Positions 1 to 8,019 of a stretch of DNA of 64,000 nucleotides are shown piece by piece. Each line of letters starts with the position of its first letter. Within the stretch, counting starts at the first letter, position 1. This DNA is from Williamsia muralis NBRC 105860 (GTDB lineage: Bacteria > Actinomycetota > Actinomycetes > Mycobacteriales > Mycobacteriaceae): contig NZ_BDAP01000011.1 in assembly GCF_001598915.1 (NCBI RefSeq), positions 1 through 64,000 on the forward strand, given 5' to 3'. The notes under the pieces were generated by a model that saw only the letters and a program-made list of their open reading frames with translations, was not told where the DNA came from and did no database searches. The position numbers were made by a program, and so were the translations under genes.

Positions 1-30
1 GTGAGGTTCCCCCCGGATAGTGGAGGGTGG

Positions 31-909
31 TTACGCGGCCTGAAGGGCCGCGGTCAGTGACATCTCGTAGTTAATGGGACTGAGCATCCCAATCGTTGAG
101 TGCCTCCGTCGAGTGTTGTAGTAGTTGAACCAATTGTCAACCGCAGCAACCAATTCAGTCTCATGCACGTAGCTGTTGCGGTAGTAGTGCTCGTGTTTGA
201 ACGTCGACCACAGACTCTCGGCGCCGGCGTTGTCCCAGCACACCCCGGTCCGTCCCATCGACCGGAGCAGACCGTACTTCCCGCAAGCCTTCGTCATCAG
301 CGTCGATGTGTATTGAGATCCCCTGTCCGAGTGCATGATGATGCCCTTGGTCCGGCCACCGCGGGTACGAGCAGCCATGTCAACCGCATCGGTCACCAGG
401 TCAGCACGCATATGGTCAGCAACAGCCCAGCCCAACGCCCGCTTCGAATGCTCATCTTTGATCACGCACAGATACATGTCTTCGCCGCCGCAGGTCAGGT
501 ACGTGATGTCCGACGTCCACACCGCATCGATGCGACCCTGGTCGAACATCCGGTTGACCAGATCCGGCGGGAACGTCGCGAACGGATCCACGATCGTCGT
601 CGGAGGCGAAAAGCTACGTGGACTGATGCCAGCCAGACCCCGCTCGGCCATGATCTTCGCGACGGTCTTCTCGGTCACGAACTCGCCCCGCGCGCGCAAC
701 TCAGCGGTGATCCGCGGCGACCCGTACACGCCGTAAGAGTCTTTGTGGATCGAAGCTATCCGCACCGCCAACTCCTCCCGACGCTGCCGCTGTATCCCCA
801 ATTCCGTTGTCACAGTTGACTTCAAGTGCCGATAGTAACCCGATGCCGACACACCCAGCAGGGAGGCCATGCGGCTGATCGCTGTGGTGGCGCACTCCGT
901 GGCCATCAA
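31..909 (-). CDS. IS3-family transposase OrfB (rve integrase domain)
   Basis: 292-residue catalytic subunit. A helical HTH_21-like region (residues 50-110) precedes an rve/DDE integrase core with DAVWTSDITYL (first Asp), MHSDRGSQYTS (second Asp) and the WDNAGAESLWSTFKHE segment that holds the catalytic Glu. The C-terminus has the usual YYNTRRRHSTIG. The annotated ATG is not necessarily used: a -1 shift at the A run in OrfA reads straight into KYALMATECA, giving the OrfAB fusion that is normally the active transposase. All catalytic residues are present. Confidence 0.94.
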   Translation of the reverse strand: MMATECATTAISRMASLLGVSASGYYRHLKSTVTTELGIQRQRREELAVRIASIHKDSYGVYGSPRITAELRARGEFVTEKTVAKIMAERGLAGISPRSFSPPTTIVDPFATFPPDLVNRMFDQGRIDAVWTSDITYLTCGGEDMYLCVIKDEHSKRALGWAVADHMRADLVTDAVDMAARTRGGRTKGIIMHSDRGSQYTSTLMTKACGKYGLLRSMGRTGVCWDNAGAESLWSTFKHEHYYRNSYVHETELVAAVDNWFNYYNTRRRHSTIGMLSPINYEMSLTAALQAA

Positions 910-920
910 CGCGTACTTCT

Positions 921-1226
921 CTACCGTTGATGGTTCGCCGCGAAGTACGCCGACGCTTTTTTTAGGAACGCGATGTCCTTCTCCTGATCGGCGACCTGCC
1001 GGCGCAGCCGCGTCAGCTCGTCGCGCTCAGCAGCGTTCAAAGGCTCCTCACCCTCTCGCTGCGCCGCATCCAGGCGCCGGCGCTCATCAGCGACCCACCG
1101 CCCCAGCAGGCCTTCGTTGAGGCCGAGATCGCGTGCGACCTCGGCAATGGATCGACCAGAATCGATCACTCGATGCGCAGCATCGACCTTGTACTCGGTC
1201 GTAAACGACCGACGCTTCCGCGACAT
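921..1226 (-). CDS. IS3-family transposase OrfA
   Basis: 101-residue DNA-binding subunit of the IS3 transposase. The N-terminus carries a helix-turn-helix (about residues 15-45, with SIAEVARDLGL and LGRWV), and the C-terminal half is a leucine-zipper-like helix (DELTRLRRQVADQEKDIAFLKK). The end of the gene contains the run of A residues (CTA AAA AAA G, near 960) where a -1 ribosomal frameshift would fuse OrfA to OrfB. The length and the FLKK end are typical of the family. It belongs to the insertion sequence rather than to the plasmid backbone. Confidence 0.93.
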   Translation of the reverse strand: MSRKRRSFTTEYKVDAAHRVIDSGRSIAEVARDLGLNEGLLGRWVADERRRLDAAQREGEEPLNAAERDELTRLRRQVADQEKDIAFLKKASAYFAANHQR

Positions 1227-1274
1227 GTGAACATCCTCCCAGCGGAACCTGTGATCCCGCTAGCTCGGTGTCCA

Positions 1275-3098
1275 CTACCTGGGGGGAACCTCATTGGTCG
1301 GAAAGCGGCCGTAGCGGACCCGCTCAGGTGCTGCGATAGGCAGTGCGATGGCGGCGGGGTAGATCTCGGCGGGCCGTGGCCCACGTTTTCGTTGCTTACC
1401 TCTACGCTTACGCCAAGCAACTTCTTGATTCCACCAGTCGCGAACCGCTCTCTCCCAGCGATGGCGATGTATACGTCGGGTCATGACGCCCGCGACGTCA
1501 AGCAACTGACTACTTAGAGTCCAGTTGGGCCACTCCACGAGAAGGCCCAACCGTTGCATTCGGTCCAGCCAACGAGACACCACCACGCGTCCGTACCCCG
1601 TACGCCGAACAACGTCCTCCACGGTGCCCACCCCTAGCCCCCAGGCACGGTGGATTTGTTCAGCCGCACCTCCAAGACCACCATTCCAAACCCAAACGTC
1701 CCTTTGAGCGTGCTGGAGACGTTCTGTAAGCCCAGATCCGTAGGGGCGTGATTCCACTTGTGTTGCAGCTGTGGATAGTGGGGGACGATTCAACCTCCAC
1801 GTTGCTGAACAGGTGCCCTCCGCTTCAGCGGTTCTTGTAATCCAACCTTGGGCCTGGAGACGATGCAGTGCACGACAGGCCGTTGCGGCGTGCACGTTCG
1901 CACCTTCTGCTAGGCGTCTAACGTCGATGTTAATCGTAGTGCTATGCGCCGAAATGCAAACGGAGAGAAACGCACACAGCACTCGCTCGGCGCTGGCGCC
2001 GCCGGGAGCTGACCATCGAGCAGGCCATCTCAGAAGTGCACTCTCTGCCTCAGCGATGGCGCCGCTGACAGAATCATCCGACACCTCATAGGCTGTTCTA
2101 GGCCAGGCTGTTTGTGCCGCTACAGCTAACGCTTTGTGCCACTGCTTGATAGCTCGGCCGGGGTTGCTCTCGTAATCCTCACGCAGTCGAGTCAGTCCTG
2201 GCCTTCGAATCTGACCAACGACGTCAGTCCAACACCACCCGCTGGCAGCCATGCCTAACAGAACTCTCCACGCCACGGATGACCGATCGCAGGATGCCGT
2301 AAGGGGGTCGTTGAGTAGCTGCGCAGTCCCCCCAGTCAGAGGAGTGCGAACTCGGTCTAATCTCTGGGCGGGACCCGAACCGGTCGTGCTAATTCCGAGC
2401 GCCTTGTGCGGCGCGTGCTCCCGAGGCGTGGGCCGCGTCGGGAAGCGAGCGTGCAGCCAATCGACGACTTCCACGGGTGGTGCATCTCGATCCATTGCCA
2501 ATAGAGCTGCGTCGAGGTCATCGGCCCGGAGAAGCGGTTCTGCACAGCCTCCAGCGCGGTGCGCTGAGCCAGGGATCCGGACGGCGCCGGTTGCCGGGTT
2601 GCAAAGGGGAGTGATATCGAGAGTGGGTAGGTGGGACCTAACGGCTCGAGCCAAGGCAGCAACTGATTGAGCATCTGCGCCGTATTGCAATCGAACCCAG
2701 ACATGGATGCCGCCGGCAGGGCCGGACCGCACAGTGAGGTGCGGAACGCCTAGCTCCTCGAGCACCCTGGCCATGACCGAAGCATCGGCGTCGACTGCAT
2801 CTCGTCCGTACCGGCCGACGTCGAAGTCGAAGGCTAGGAGCTGAAAGACCCCAGACCTGTCTGCTAAATAGCTAGCGGTCGGAATGTCTGACAGTGAAAT
2901 TGGCCAGGACGAGGAGCGGTAGGAATGATCTTTGTCGACGTCGAGCCTCACCGTTGCGCGTGGCGACCAACGCCGCCACCACGCCAGAAGTGATAGACAC
3001 GAGGAAGCGGGCCTATCAAGGGTTCGACTGTGCGACACGCGGGGTGTAGGGATTGCGGGCGCTTTCGGGCGCGAGCTACCCTGAGACCTGTCAGGCAA
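1275..3098 (-). CDS. Plasmid replication protein, archaeo-eukaryotic-primase-like, 3' end replaced by IS3
   Basis: A 607-codon frame with the three motifs of AEP primase/polymerase domains: DFD (residues 91-93), SGPAGGIHV (125-133) and RIPGSAHR (174-181). Winged-helix-like regions follow (for example LAEGANVHAATACRALHRL), then a basic C-terminus. It is probably the replication initiator/primase, by analogy with AEP-type Rep proteins of actinobacterial plasmids. The last residues (NEVPPR and stop) come from the inverted repeat of the adjacent IS3 element, so the native C-terminus is lost or displaced. The farthest upstream start is a TTG inside the duplicated hairpin sequence, and a later start such as the GTG at residue 21 or 50 is more likely. 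GC bias is lower than in the transfer genes. Whether it still works is unknown. Confidence 0.7.
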   Translation of the reverse strand: MPDRSQGSSRPKAPAIPTPRVSHSRTLDRPASSCLSLLAWWRRWSPRATVRLDVDKDHSYRSSSWPISLSDIPTASYLADRSGVFQLLAFDFDVGRYGRDAVDADASVMARVLEELGVPHLTVRSGPAGGIHVWVRLQYGADAQSVAALARAVRSHLPTLDITPLCNPATGAVRIPGSAHRAGGCAEPLLRADDLDAALLAMDRDAPPVEVVDWLHARFPTRPTPREHAPHKALGISTTGSGPAQRLDRVRTPLTGGTAQLLNDPLTASCDRSSVAWRVLLGMAASGWCWTDVVGQIRRPGLTRLREDYESNPGRAIKQWHKALAVAAQTAWPRTAYEVSDDSVSGAIAEAESALLRWPARWSAPGGASAERVLCAFLSVCISAHSTTINIDVRRLAEGANVHAATACRALHRLQAQGWITRTAEAEGTCSATWRLNRPPLSTAATQVESRPYGSGLTERLQHAQRDVWVWNGGLGGAAEQIHRAWGLGVGTVEDVVRRTGYGRVVVSRWLDRMQRLGLLVEWPNWTLSSQLLDVAGVMTRRIHRHRWERAVRDWWNQEVAWRKRRGKQRKRGPRPAEIYPAAIALPIAAPERVRYGRFPTNEVPPR

Positions 3099-3205
3099 GA
3101 CAGTCCCTTCGGGGAATGGCGAGACCCGCGAGACGAGCGCTTACTCGACCTCGTATGCCAGATCAAGAGCCCTCCGGCTGGTACCCGGGGGGTTCTTATC
3201 GTTTG
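3030..3205 (+). ncRNA. Candidate structured/countertranscribed RNA, locus A
   Basis: A plus-strand segment antisense to the 5' end of the rep-type gene at 1275-3098. It contains ctgtc/gacag and tccc-ttcg-ggga hairpins and ends in a terminator at 3170-3188 (stem ccctccgg/ccgggggg, one G-T pair) followed by ttcttatcgttt. The same series of hairpins ending in a terminator occurs at 5230-5405 beside the second rep-type gene. Conserved blocks are cgacacgc, gggattgc and the 18-nt run accctgagacctgtc plus caagacagtcccttcgg, while the intervening sequence has diverged. The arrangement resembles countertranscribed RNAs that limit plasmid replication. No promoter could be assigned with confidence. Confidence 0.5.
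3170..3198 (+). terminator. Rho-independent terminator of candidate RNA A
   Basis: Eight-pair GC-rich stem ccctccgg / ccgggggg (one wobble pair), loop ctggtac, then ttcttatcgttt on the plus strand. Confidence 0.6.
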
Positions 3206-3314
3206 GGCCCGCGCTACGGGGCGTTCATGAGTTCGTTAAGTGAGCGGGTAGGACTCCGATCGTTCGGCGCATACAGGCTTGGCGATGGCGGTCGCCAATG
3301 TTGCCAGCCGCGAA

Positions 3315-3380
3315 AACTCGGCCGAATTACAACGATGTAAGTATATCGTCGAGCTTTACGCGCATTTTTAACTCGGCCGA
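3315..3380. repeat. Direct repeat aactcggccga in AT-rich intergenic DNA
   Basis: The 11-mer aactcggccga occurs at 3315-3325 and 3370-3380. The 3099-3482 gap between the rep-type gene and the divergent zinc-finger gene otherwise holds candidate RNA A and AT-rich stretches (gtaagtatat, gcatttttgcgctaattatg). The repeats could be operator or origin sites. Two copies are too few to call iterons. Confidence 0.35.
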
Positions 3381-3482
3381 TGCTGGCGAGTCGACCGCAA
3401 GTCCGGACTACCGCTACGCAAAGATGCAGGTCACACGCAGTGCGCCTGGTGCATTTTTGCGCTAATTATGAGACAATAAGAT

Positions 3483-3947
3483 GTGGAACGGACCCCTGGC
3501 ACCCGGCGTGTAGCCGAGGCTGTCCCAACCACACGTGGCCTTGAGAACGACTCGGGACGCGCACCGGTTGTCACTGCCTACTGCGCAAGACCTCAGTGCC
3601 GCAAAGAATTTCGGCGAACTATGGGGCGCGGGCGGCCGCGGACGTACTGTTCGAGCGAATGCCGGCGAGAGGCCGAAGGCGACGCGCGACGGCTTACTGC
3701 GCAGATCGAACACCATCGGACCATGGCCGACATGCTCACACGCGACCTCGCCGCTTTCGATCTTGATACTGCACCAGCCGCTCCCAACCACGCCGTAGCT
3801 CCAGGTATCGAAGTCGCGGTGGCGCGAGCCGAAGGAGTCTTGCTCGGGCTTAACGATGGGAGCACATTGGCGACGGAGTTCAACCGACTGTTAGAGGCCG
3901 TCCGCAGCGCGGCAATACCGCAGGATCAGCAGCATCGGGCTTCTTGA
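3483..3947 (+). CDS. Small zinc-finger/coiled-coil protein near rep
   Basis: A 154-residue protein starting at GTG. Residues 30-62 carry a CxxxxC plus YCSSEC pattern (CARPQC, then GRPRTYCSSECRREA) typical of a treble-clef or zinc-ribbon finger, followed by a helical region (ARRLTAQIEHHRTMADMLTRDL) likely to form a coiled coil. It lies divergently between two rep-type genes, which suggests a DNA-binding role in replication or copy control, but no specific family was recognised. The start is uncertain because there is no clear ribosome binding site. Confidence 0.6.
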   Translation: MERTPGTRRVAEAVPTTRGLENDSGRAPVVTAYCARPQCRKEFRRTMGRGRPRTYCSSECRREAEGDARRLTAQIEHHRTMADMLTRDLAAFDLDTAPAAPNHAVAPGIEVAVARAEGVLLGLNDGSTLATEFNRLLEAVRSAAIPQDQQHRAS

Positions 3948-4095
3948 GGTCCGTCCCCGTTTCGTCCACCTGGTGGTGCGTACCCAGCGAAGCCGTCGAC
4001 CCTGTCGTTAAGCAGGTACAACGTACGTCCAAGCTAGGGCGCCGCAGCCAAATGATCGGCCTGCCTGTCAGCTAACGCTCGAGCCATGCAGTTCT

Positions 4096-5292
4096 TCACC
4101 TTTCTCCGTGACTGCAGCGAACCGCGACGTCGCCGTAGGGGAGTAGCCACCCGTGATCATCGCAGGCGTCGCATAGCAACACGCCTCGACGGCGAACTTC
4201 GTATTCTTCTTGCCGAGCGTCATCCAGAGCAGCAGGTCGGTTGTTGAGGTCACCATGGCGATTCAAGATGCCCGCAAGCAACAAAATCGGCCGTTTCGGG
4301 TCGTGGGCGACCCAGTTGCCGTTACCGGGAAGCGTGTGGTCGCGAAGCAACTGATTGAGGTCGCGGTCAGTCCAACCGTATGCCGCTGGTTTCGCCAAGA
4401 CATGTGACCAGGCCGCAGGGGTATACCGCCGAGCCCACTGCGGCGTACGCGCATTGCTTCGCCATCTTGAAGCGAGCAACAGGCCTCTGGTGTCCGGTTT
4501 GCGCCGTGACGGTGGGGTTCTTGTAGTTGCTGGGTCGCGCGTAGCGCGGCGTTGTTGCTCTCCAGCATTGCTGGATGGGGTTAGTAAGTTCTTCGATACG
4601 TGAGATGAGCGCCCTAAAGGGCGCCCTTCGGGATGGGGTGCCGCAGTTCTATTACCTGCGCGTTTATCCACAACTTGCGCACCGTGCAGTGCGTACACCG
4701 AGGCCCATCCACGACCTCGGTCTCCGACTCGGTACGAGGCGAGTCGCTCATCAAGCGTTCGCTGACGGCCACGCATGACTTCGGTGGCAACGCCAATCAG
4801 CCGCATCACTTTGCGGGCGCGCTGGACGGTGCGTTCGGCGCACCCGCTTATTGCAGCAACCCGCGCGACAGTAGGCCGGCAGTTACGGCCGGTGCGATAA
4901 TCAGCGTGAACGGCATGGGCGGCCGCCACCTTGGTCAATACAGCAAGAGAAATGCCGTTCTTTGGGCCACCGAGGTGCGGAAGCACCCGCGCATAGTGCT
5001 GCGCGTACGCAATCGGCAGCGTCCACCTCAGCCAATGTTCGTCGCGATTCCAGCACGGAACACCCGCATGTGCATAGTCGCCGAGATCAAGAGCGATGGG
5101 CTGTAGCCCAAAGCACCCAAGTTTTCGAAGACGCACGGGGGCTGTGGTGCTCCGACCACGTCTGGGCCGCACCGGGCTGGACCCGCAGTAACGGCGGACC
5201 AGAAGAAAAGAGTCGGATTTTGTATCCGACACGCTATGTGCAGGGATTGCACGCGCCAGAGGGTGCGCGCTACCCTGAGACCTGTCCGACAA
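4096..5292 (-). CDS. Putative replication-associated winged-helix protein
   Basis: A 398-codon frame of a type found beside rep on actinobacterial plasmids. The central part (about residues 90-190, with LAVLTKVAAAHAVHAD, CAERTVQRARKVMRLIGV) reads as a helix-turn-helix or winged helix. The C-terminus has CDACDDHGWLLPYGDVAVRC, which could bind zinc. The frame opens at a TTG inside the same duplicated hairpin sequence as the first rep-type gene, so the resemblance of the two predicted N-termini (DRSQGS) reflects shared nucleotide sequence and may be untranslated. The true start is probably further in. It may be an initiator or a regulator; it was not identified further. Confidence 0.55.
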   Translation of the reverse strand: MSDRSQGSAHPLARAIPAHSVSDTKSDSFLLVRRYCGSSPVRPRRGRSTTAPVRLRKLGCFGLQPIALDLGDYAHAGVPCWNRDEHWLRWTLPIAYAQHYARVLPHLGGPKNGISLAVLTKVAAAHAVHADYRTGRNCRPTVARVAAISGCAERTVQRARKVMRLIGVATEVMRGRQRTLDERLASYRVGDRGRGWASVYALHGAQVVDKRAGNRTAAPHPEGRPLGRSSHVSKNLLTPSSNAGEQQRRATRDPATTRTPPSRRKPDTRGLLLASRWRSNARTPQWARRYTPAAWSHVLAKPAAYGWTDRDLNQLLRDHTLPGNGNWVAHDPKRPILLLAGILNRHGDLNNRPAALDDARQEEYEVRRRGVLLCDACDDHGWLLPYGDVAVRCSHGER

Positions 5293-5412
5293 GACAGTCC
5301 CTTCGGGGAATGGGGCGGTTTCGCAACCGTCCTGACCCAGAGTTGGCGCTCTGAGTTCAAAACCTTGAGAAGCCCTCTGGCCCGCCAGCCAGGGGGTTTC
5401 TTAATTTGTTGC
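5230..5412 (+). ncRNA. Candidate structured/countertranscribed RNA, locus B
   Basis: Second copy of the hairpin series described at 3030-3205, antisense to the start of the rep-type gene at 4096-5292. Elements in order: a stem formed by gcacgcgcc and ggtgcgcgc (one mismatch), ctgtc/gacag with loop cgacaa, tccc-ttcg-ggga, then a terminator with stem ccctctggc/gccaggggg followed by tttctta. Compared with locus A, the terminator arms changed in sequence but stay paired, which supports function as RNA. Confidence 0.5.
5373..5405 (+). terminator. Rho-independent terminator of candidate RNA B
   Basis: Nine-pair stem ccctctggc / gccaggggg (one G-T pair) with loop ccgcca, followed by tttcttaattt on the plus strand. 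Confidence 0.65.
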
Positions 5413-5452
5413 GAAAACCCGCCGTGTGAAGTTGTGTGGTGTTCCTATGCCG

Positions 5453-5656
5453 TTAGGCCGTCAGAGGCAGCTGCCCCTCCTTCACTAGGTCGGGGCCGAC
5501 CTTGAGATCAGATCGACCAGCGATGTCGCATAATAGGTCCGCTACATACCTGCTGACCTGGCTGTATCCGGCGTGCGCTGCAAGTTCGGGTACGTCCACA
5601 GGTTCAGGGACGCGCACCATGTGTTCCTTGCGCTTTCCGAGATTCGGTTGAGCCAT
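5453..5656 (-). CDS. Small ribbon-helix-helix-like protein
   Basis: A 67-residue protein with a good ribosome binding site (aaggaagg, about 9 nt before the ATG). The sequence (NLGKRKEHMVRVPEPV, then ELAAHAGYSQVSRYVADLLC) matches the beta-strand plus two-helix layout of RHH repressors often annotated as actinobacterial antitoxin-like proteins. No toxin gene lies beside it, so it is more likely a plasmid copy-control or partition repressor. Its place just upstream of the rep-type gene and candidate RNA B on the same strand fits that role. Function is inferred from fold and context only. Confidence 0.65.
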   Translation of the reverse strand: MAQPNLGKRKEHMVRVPEPVDVPELAAHAGYSQVSRYVADLLCDIAGRSDLKVGPDLVKEGQLPLTA

Positions 5657-5861
5657 TCGGTGACCTTCCTTCCTTGCAGCCCGGCCAGCGGAGCACGTTC
5701 ATAGTCGCGCAAACCTGTACCAGTAACAGGTAGCGACACGCCTGTAACAGAAACAGATTCCCCGAAGGTTCTCCGTTGGAGAACACTGCACCGACAGATC
5801 TTCCGTGCGGCTGGCTGTGAAGGTTCAGCGTGCCGATTGCACGAAGATCGCTACCACAGCC

Positions 5862-6737
5862 TCAAATCGCCATCACGCGCTCGAGAAAGTCGACCTGTGC
5901 CGCCATCCAAGCCGATTCGTGCACTCCGTTCTCTAGCTCGAAATGGCCAACAGGAAGCGTTTTCACCTCGCACGTGGGCGCCGCAGCTACCACCTCGTCA
6001 ACCAGATAGCCCGGGGTCATGGGATCGTCTTCGCCAACGCAAAGAAGTAGTGGGGGAGCGCCCGCAGCGTACTCAGCCGGCCGATAGCGGACAAGATCAA
6101 GTAATACTCCAGCCGAAACCTTGTTGCACCAGGAGGTCCCGTCGAAAAGCCGCGAAACCCTTTCTGGCTCTGCGTTAGTCATAGCAGCGGTGCTTCCTAC
6201 CGCGCCAACGAGCGGAATGTAATGAGGCTCGAGCCGGAGCGCTCGCCGGATCCGATCTGACACGGCCGCTGCGGCGAAACGCATTGTCCCCGGGAGGCCT
6301 GACTTGCTCGCGACTCCGACGAAGGGTAGCTGCGCAACAACGCCGCGCACGGGGTGCCTGCTCGCAGCGGCGATCGCGTGAGCACCGCCTAGCGATGTAC
6401 CCCATAGCGCCACACGATTGGCGTCCACGCGAGAGTGTCTCGCCACCGCCTTCACGGCCGCGACGACCTCTTCAATTTGGAGAGCTACCTCTGCAACTTG
6501 GCGTGGAGAACCGTCGCTGTCGCCGAAGGAACTGTAGTCAAACGCGAACACCGCAAACCCAGCTGCATTGAATCCTCGAACGGCACTCTGAACTACGGGA
6601 CCGTCGCGGGTGCCGCCCAGCCCCGGGCAGACGACAACTGTCAGCCCGTTCGCCTCGTCGATAGCCGGGGCGGTGAAAACACCCCGGCAGGTCGACCGCT
6701 CCGTTGAGAACTCAATGGTCTGTTCTGTTTTACTCAC
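5862..6737 (-). CDS. Alpha/beta hydrolase
   Basis: A serine hydrolase of the alpha/beta fold. Visible features are the oxyanion region CPGLGGTRDG, the nucleophile elbow GTSLGG, the acid in CVGEDDPMTP and the catalytic His in VGHFELENG. It resembles the DUF/X-Pro dipeptidase-like hydrolases used as esterases or dienelactone-type enzymes; the substrate is unknown. The GTG at 6737 was chosen because it follows caggggg at proper spacing. The frame stays open upstream to 6851, which would add 38 residues without family resemblance. The gene is divergent from the methyltransferase at 7180, separated by about 440 bp, so both may share a control region. No signal peptide is seen. Confidence 0.85.
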   Translation of the reverse strand: MSKTEQTIEFSTERSTCRGVFTAPAIDEANGLTVVVCPGLGGTRDGPVVQSAVRGFNAAGFAVFAFDYSSFGDSDGSPRQVAEVALQIEEVVAAVKAVARHSRVDANRVALWGTSLGGAHAIAAASRHPVRGVVAQLPFVGVASKSGLPGTMRFAAAAVSDRIRRALRLEPHYIPLVGAVGSTAAMTNAEPERVSRLFDGTSWCNKVSAGVLLDLVRYRPAEYAAGAPPLLLCVGEDDPMTPGYLVDEVVAAAPTCEVKTLPVGHFELENGVHESAWMAAQVDFLERVMAI

Positions 6738-7179
6738 CGACTCACCCCCTGCCGGGAGCGGGTAAGATCCGCCGCTCTGCGGAACCAACCCGCCACACGA
6801 AACTGGACATTCCTTACTGCTAGCGAACCGCCACCAATCTCTTTCAGACACTGGTCATCTCGATCGTCGCACTGCGACATGTCATTTGCCACACCGCCCC
6901 TTCAGAGTAGGCGCGACACCCATTGGTCTAACTGCACGAGTAGCGGACGGACGCGCGCCGAATGCATCGCCGAATAGAATCGGGCGCACGGCTCGGCAGG
7001 CGGCCTTCCACCCATGTGTCGGTAATGAGAGTCGGCCCGAAGGTCTACCTTGTTGTTGGCAGATCGGAAGGCGAAGCTGCAGCACGGGACGAGGCTAACA
7101 GTTTCAATGCCTACTGTCATCCGTACAACACCTATAGAGTCATCACAACACAAGTATTGCGCTACACAAAGGGGCCTTT
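6738..7179. promoter_or_regulatory. Divergent intergenic region, hydrolase / methyltransferase
   Basis: A 442-bp gap separating divergent genes, so it must carry both promoters. A TATAGA box is visible at about 7130 (acacctatagagtc). A 52-codon frame (7025-7183) runs through its right part and is listed separately. No clear operator palindrome was found. Confidence 0.4.
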
Positions 7180-7183
7180 ATGA
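7025..7183 (+). CDS. Possible 52-aa upstream gene overlapping the methyltransferase start
   Basis: An open frame starting ATG AGA GTC, with a protein-like composition (MRVGPKVYLVVGRSEGEAA, then FNAYCHPYNTYRV). It ends with a TGA that overlaps the methyltransferase ATG (ATGA arrangement), which suggests translational coupling. There is no good ribosome binding site, and the frame overlaps the expected promoter of the methyltransferase. It may be spurious. Confidence 0.3.
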   Translation: MRVGPKVYLVVGRSEGEAAARDEANSFNAYCHPYNTYRVITTQVLRYTKGPL

Positions 7184-8019
7184 CGGACTTTGAGGTAGGA
7201 AATATCGCTGCAACTGCAGTTCTGACAGCGAAGATGCGTGCGTTGGAGACTGATCGGCCTGAGCCACTTATTTCAGATCCCTACGCGGCGTGTCTCGTTG
7301 AGCACTCGGGTCTGGACATGGCATCGGTGCAGCTGGAGCAGATGACGGGCCAGCGCCTGTTCGAGTCGAATATCGTGCGCACCCATTTTCTGGACACGTC
7401 GCTGCAGGCCGCGATTGCCGGCGGGGTGACCCAGGTCGTGATCTTGGGTTCCGGTTTGGACACCCGGGTCGCGCGCCTTGAGCTGCCCTCGCAGTGCGTC
7501 GTTTTCGAGATCGATCAAGCGAACGTGATCGCTTACAAGAAGCGGGTGTACGCCGAGGAAGGTGTTGTGGTGCCAGCCGACTGGCGGCCGCGTAGTGGCG
7601 ACCTGGAAGGGGACTGGATCGGGGAGTTGACCACCGCGGGGTTTGACCCCGAGGTGGCGACTGCTTGGGTGATCGAGGGGGTGCTGTTCTATTTCTCCGA
7701 TGACGTCGTCGCAAAGCTGATTCAGACGGTTTCGGACTACAGCGCACAGGGCAGCCAGCTACTTGCGGTCCACTTCGGCGCGGGGGCTCTCGTTGAAGCC
7801 CAGACGCGCGAGATGGCCGCAGCAGCAACCAATGCCGGCGGGTACGGGTTCAAGTCGATTGTCGCTGAGCCGGTTGGCTGGTTGGACGAATACGGCTGGG
7901 ATGTTGAGGCTGAAACCTTCGGTAGTGCCGCACAGCGCTTGGGACGCACTATTCCCTACGACATCGAGGAGACTCCCGGCCAAGAGATTGCTTGGCTCAT
8001 CAAGGCTGTTAAGCGATAG
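7180..8019 (+). CDS. SAM-dependent methyltransferase, LCM-like (TIGR00027 type)
   Basis: A 279-residue class I methyltransferase. The N-terminus (NIAATAVLTAKMRALETDRPEPLISDPYA) and the SAM site VILGSGLDTRVARL with acidic FEIDQ at the end of the next strand are hallmarks of the leucine-carboxyl-methyltransferase-like enzymes expanded in mycobacteria. The start follows aaagggg. Its stop overlaps the convergent membrane-protein gene by 11 bp. The acceptor molecule is unknown. Together with the next four genes it forms a cassette that looks like a regulated small-molecule or signalling unit, an inference from context only. Confidence 0.88.
   Translation: MTDFEVGNIAATAVLTAKMRALETDRPEPLISDPYAACLVEHSGLDMASVQLEQMTGQRLFESNIVRTHFLDTSLQAAIAGGVTQVVILGSGLDTRVARLELPSQCVVFEIDQANVIAYKKRVYAEEGVVVPADWRPRSGDLEGDWIGELTTAGFDPEVATAWVIEGVLFYFSDDVVAKLIQTVSDYSAQGSQLLAVHFGAGALVEAQTREMAAAATNAGGYGFKSIVAEPVGWLDEYGWDVEAETFGSAAQRLGRTIPYDIEETPGQEIAWLIKAVKR

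Larger units (their letters stand above)
2..1293 (-). mobile_element. IS3-family insertion sequence, complete
   Basis: A 1,292-bp element bounded by 23-bp imperfect terminal inverted repeats (2-24 and 1271-1293, two mismatches, each outer end reading TGAGGTTCCCCCC). It encodes OrfA and OrfB on the minus strand with a slippery A run at their junction, the normal IS3 organisation. Only one base of left flank is visible (g at 1); the right flank is ttg, so a 3-bp target duplication is possible but cannot be confirmed. The right end lies inside the 3' end of the rep-type gene and supplies its last codons and stop. Both open reading frames are intact, so the copy may be active. Confidence 0.93.

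Noticed and set aside
100-819. Long plus-strand frames across the IS3 transposase
   Set aside because: They are antisense to OrfB, which has all catalytic motifs; no ribosome binding sites.
2948-3166. A possible leader peptide (HSPKGLSCLTGLRVAR) conserved in frame at both rep loci
   Set aside because: The conservation is explained by nucleotide-level conservation of the hairpin block, which also gives a second conserved frame; stops and lengths differ between copies.
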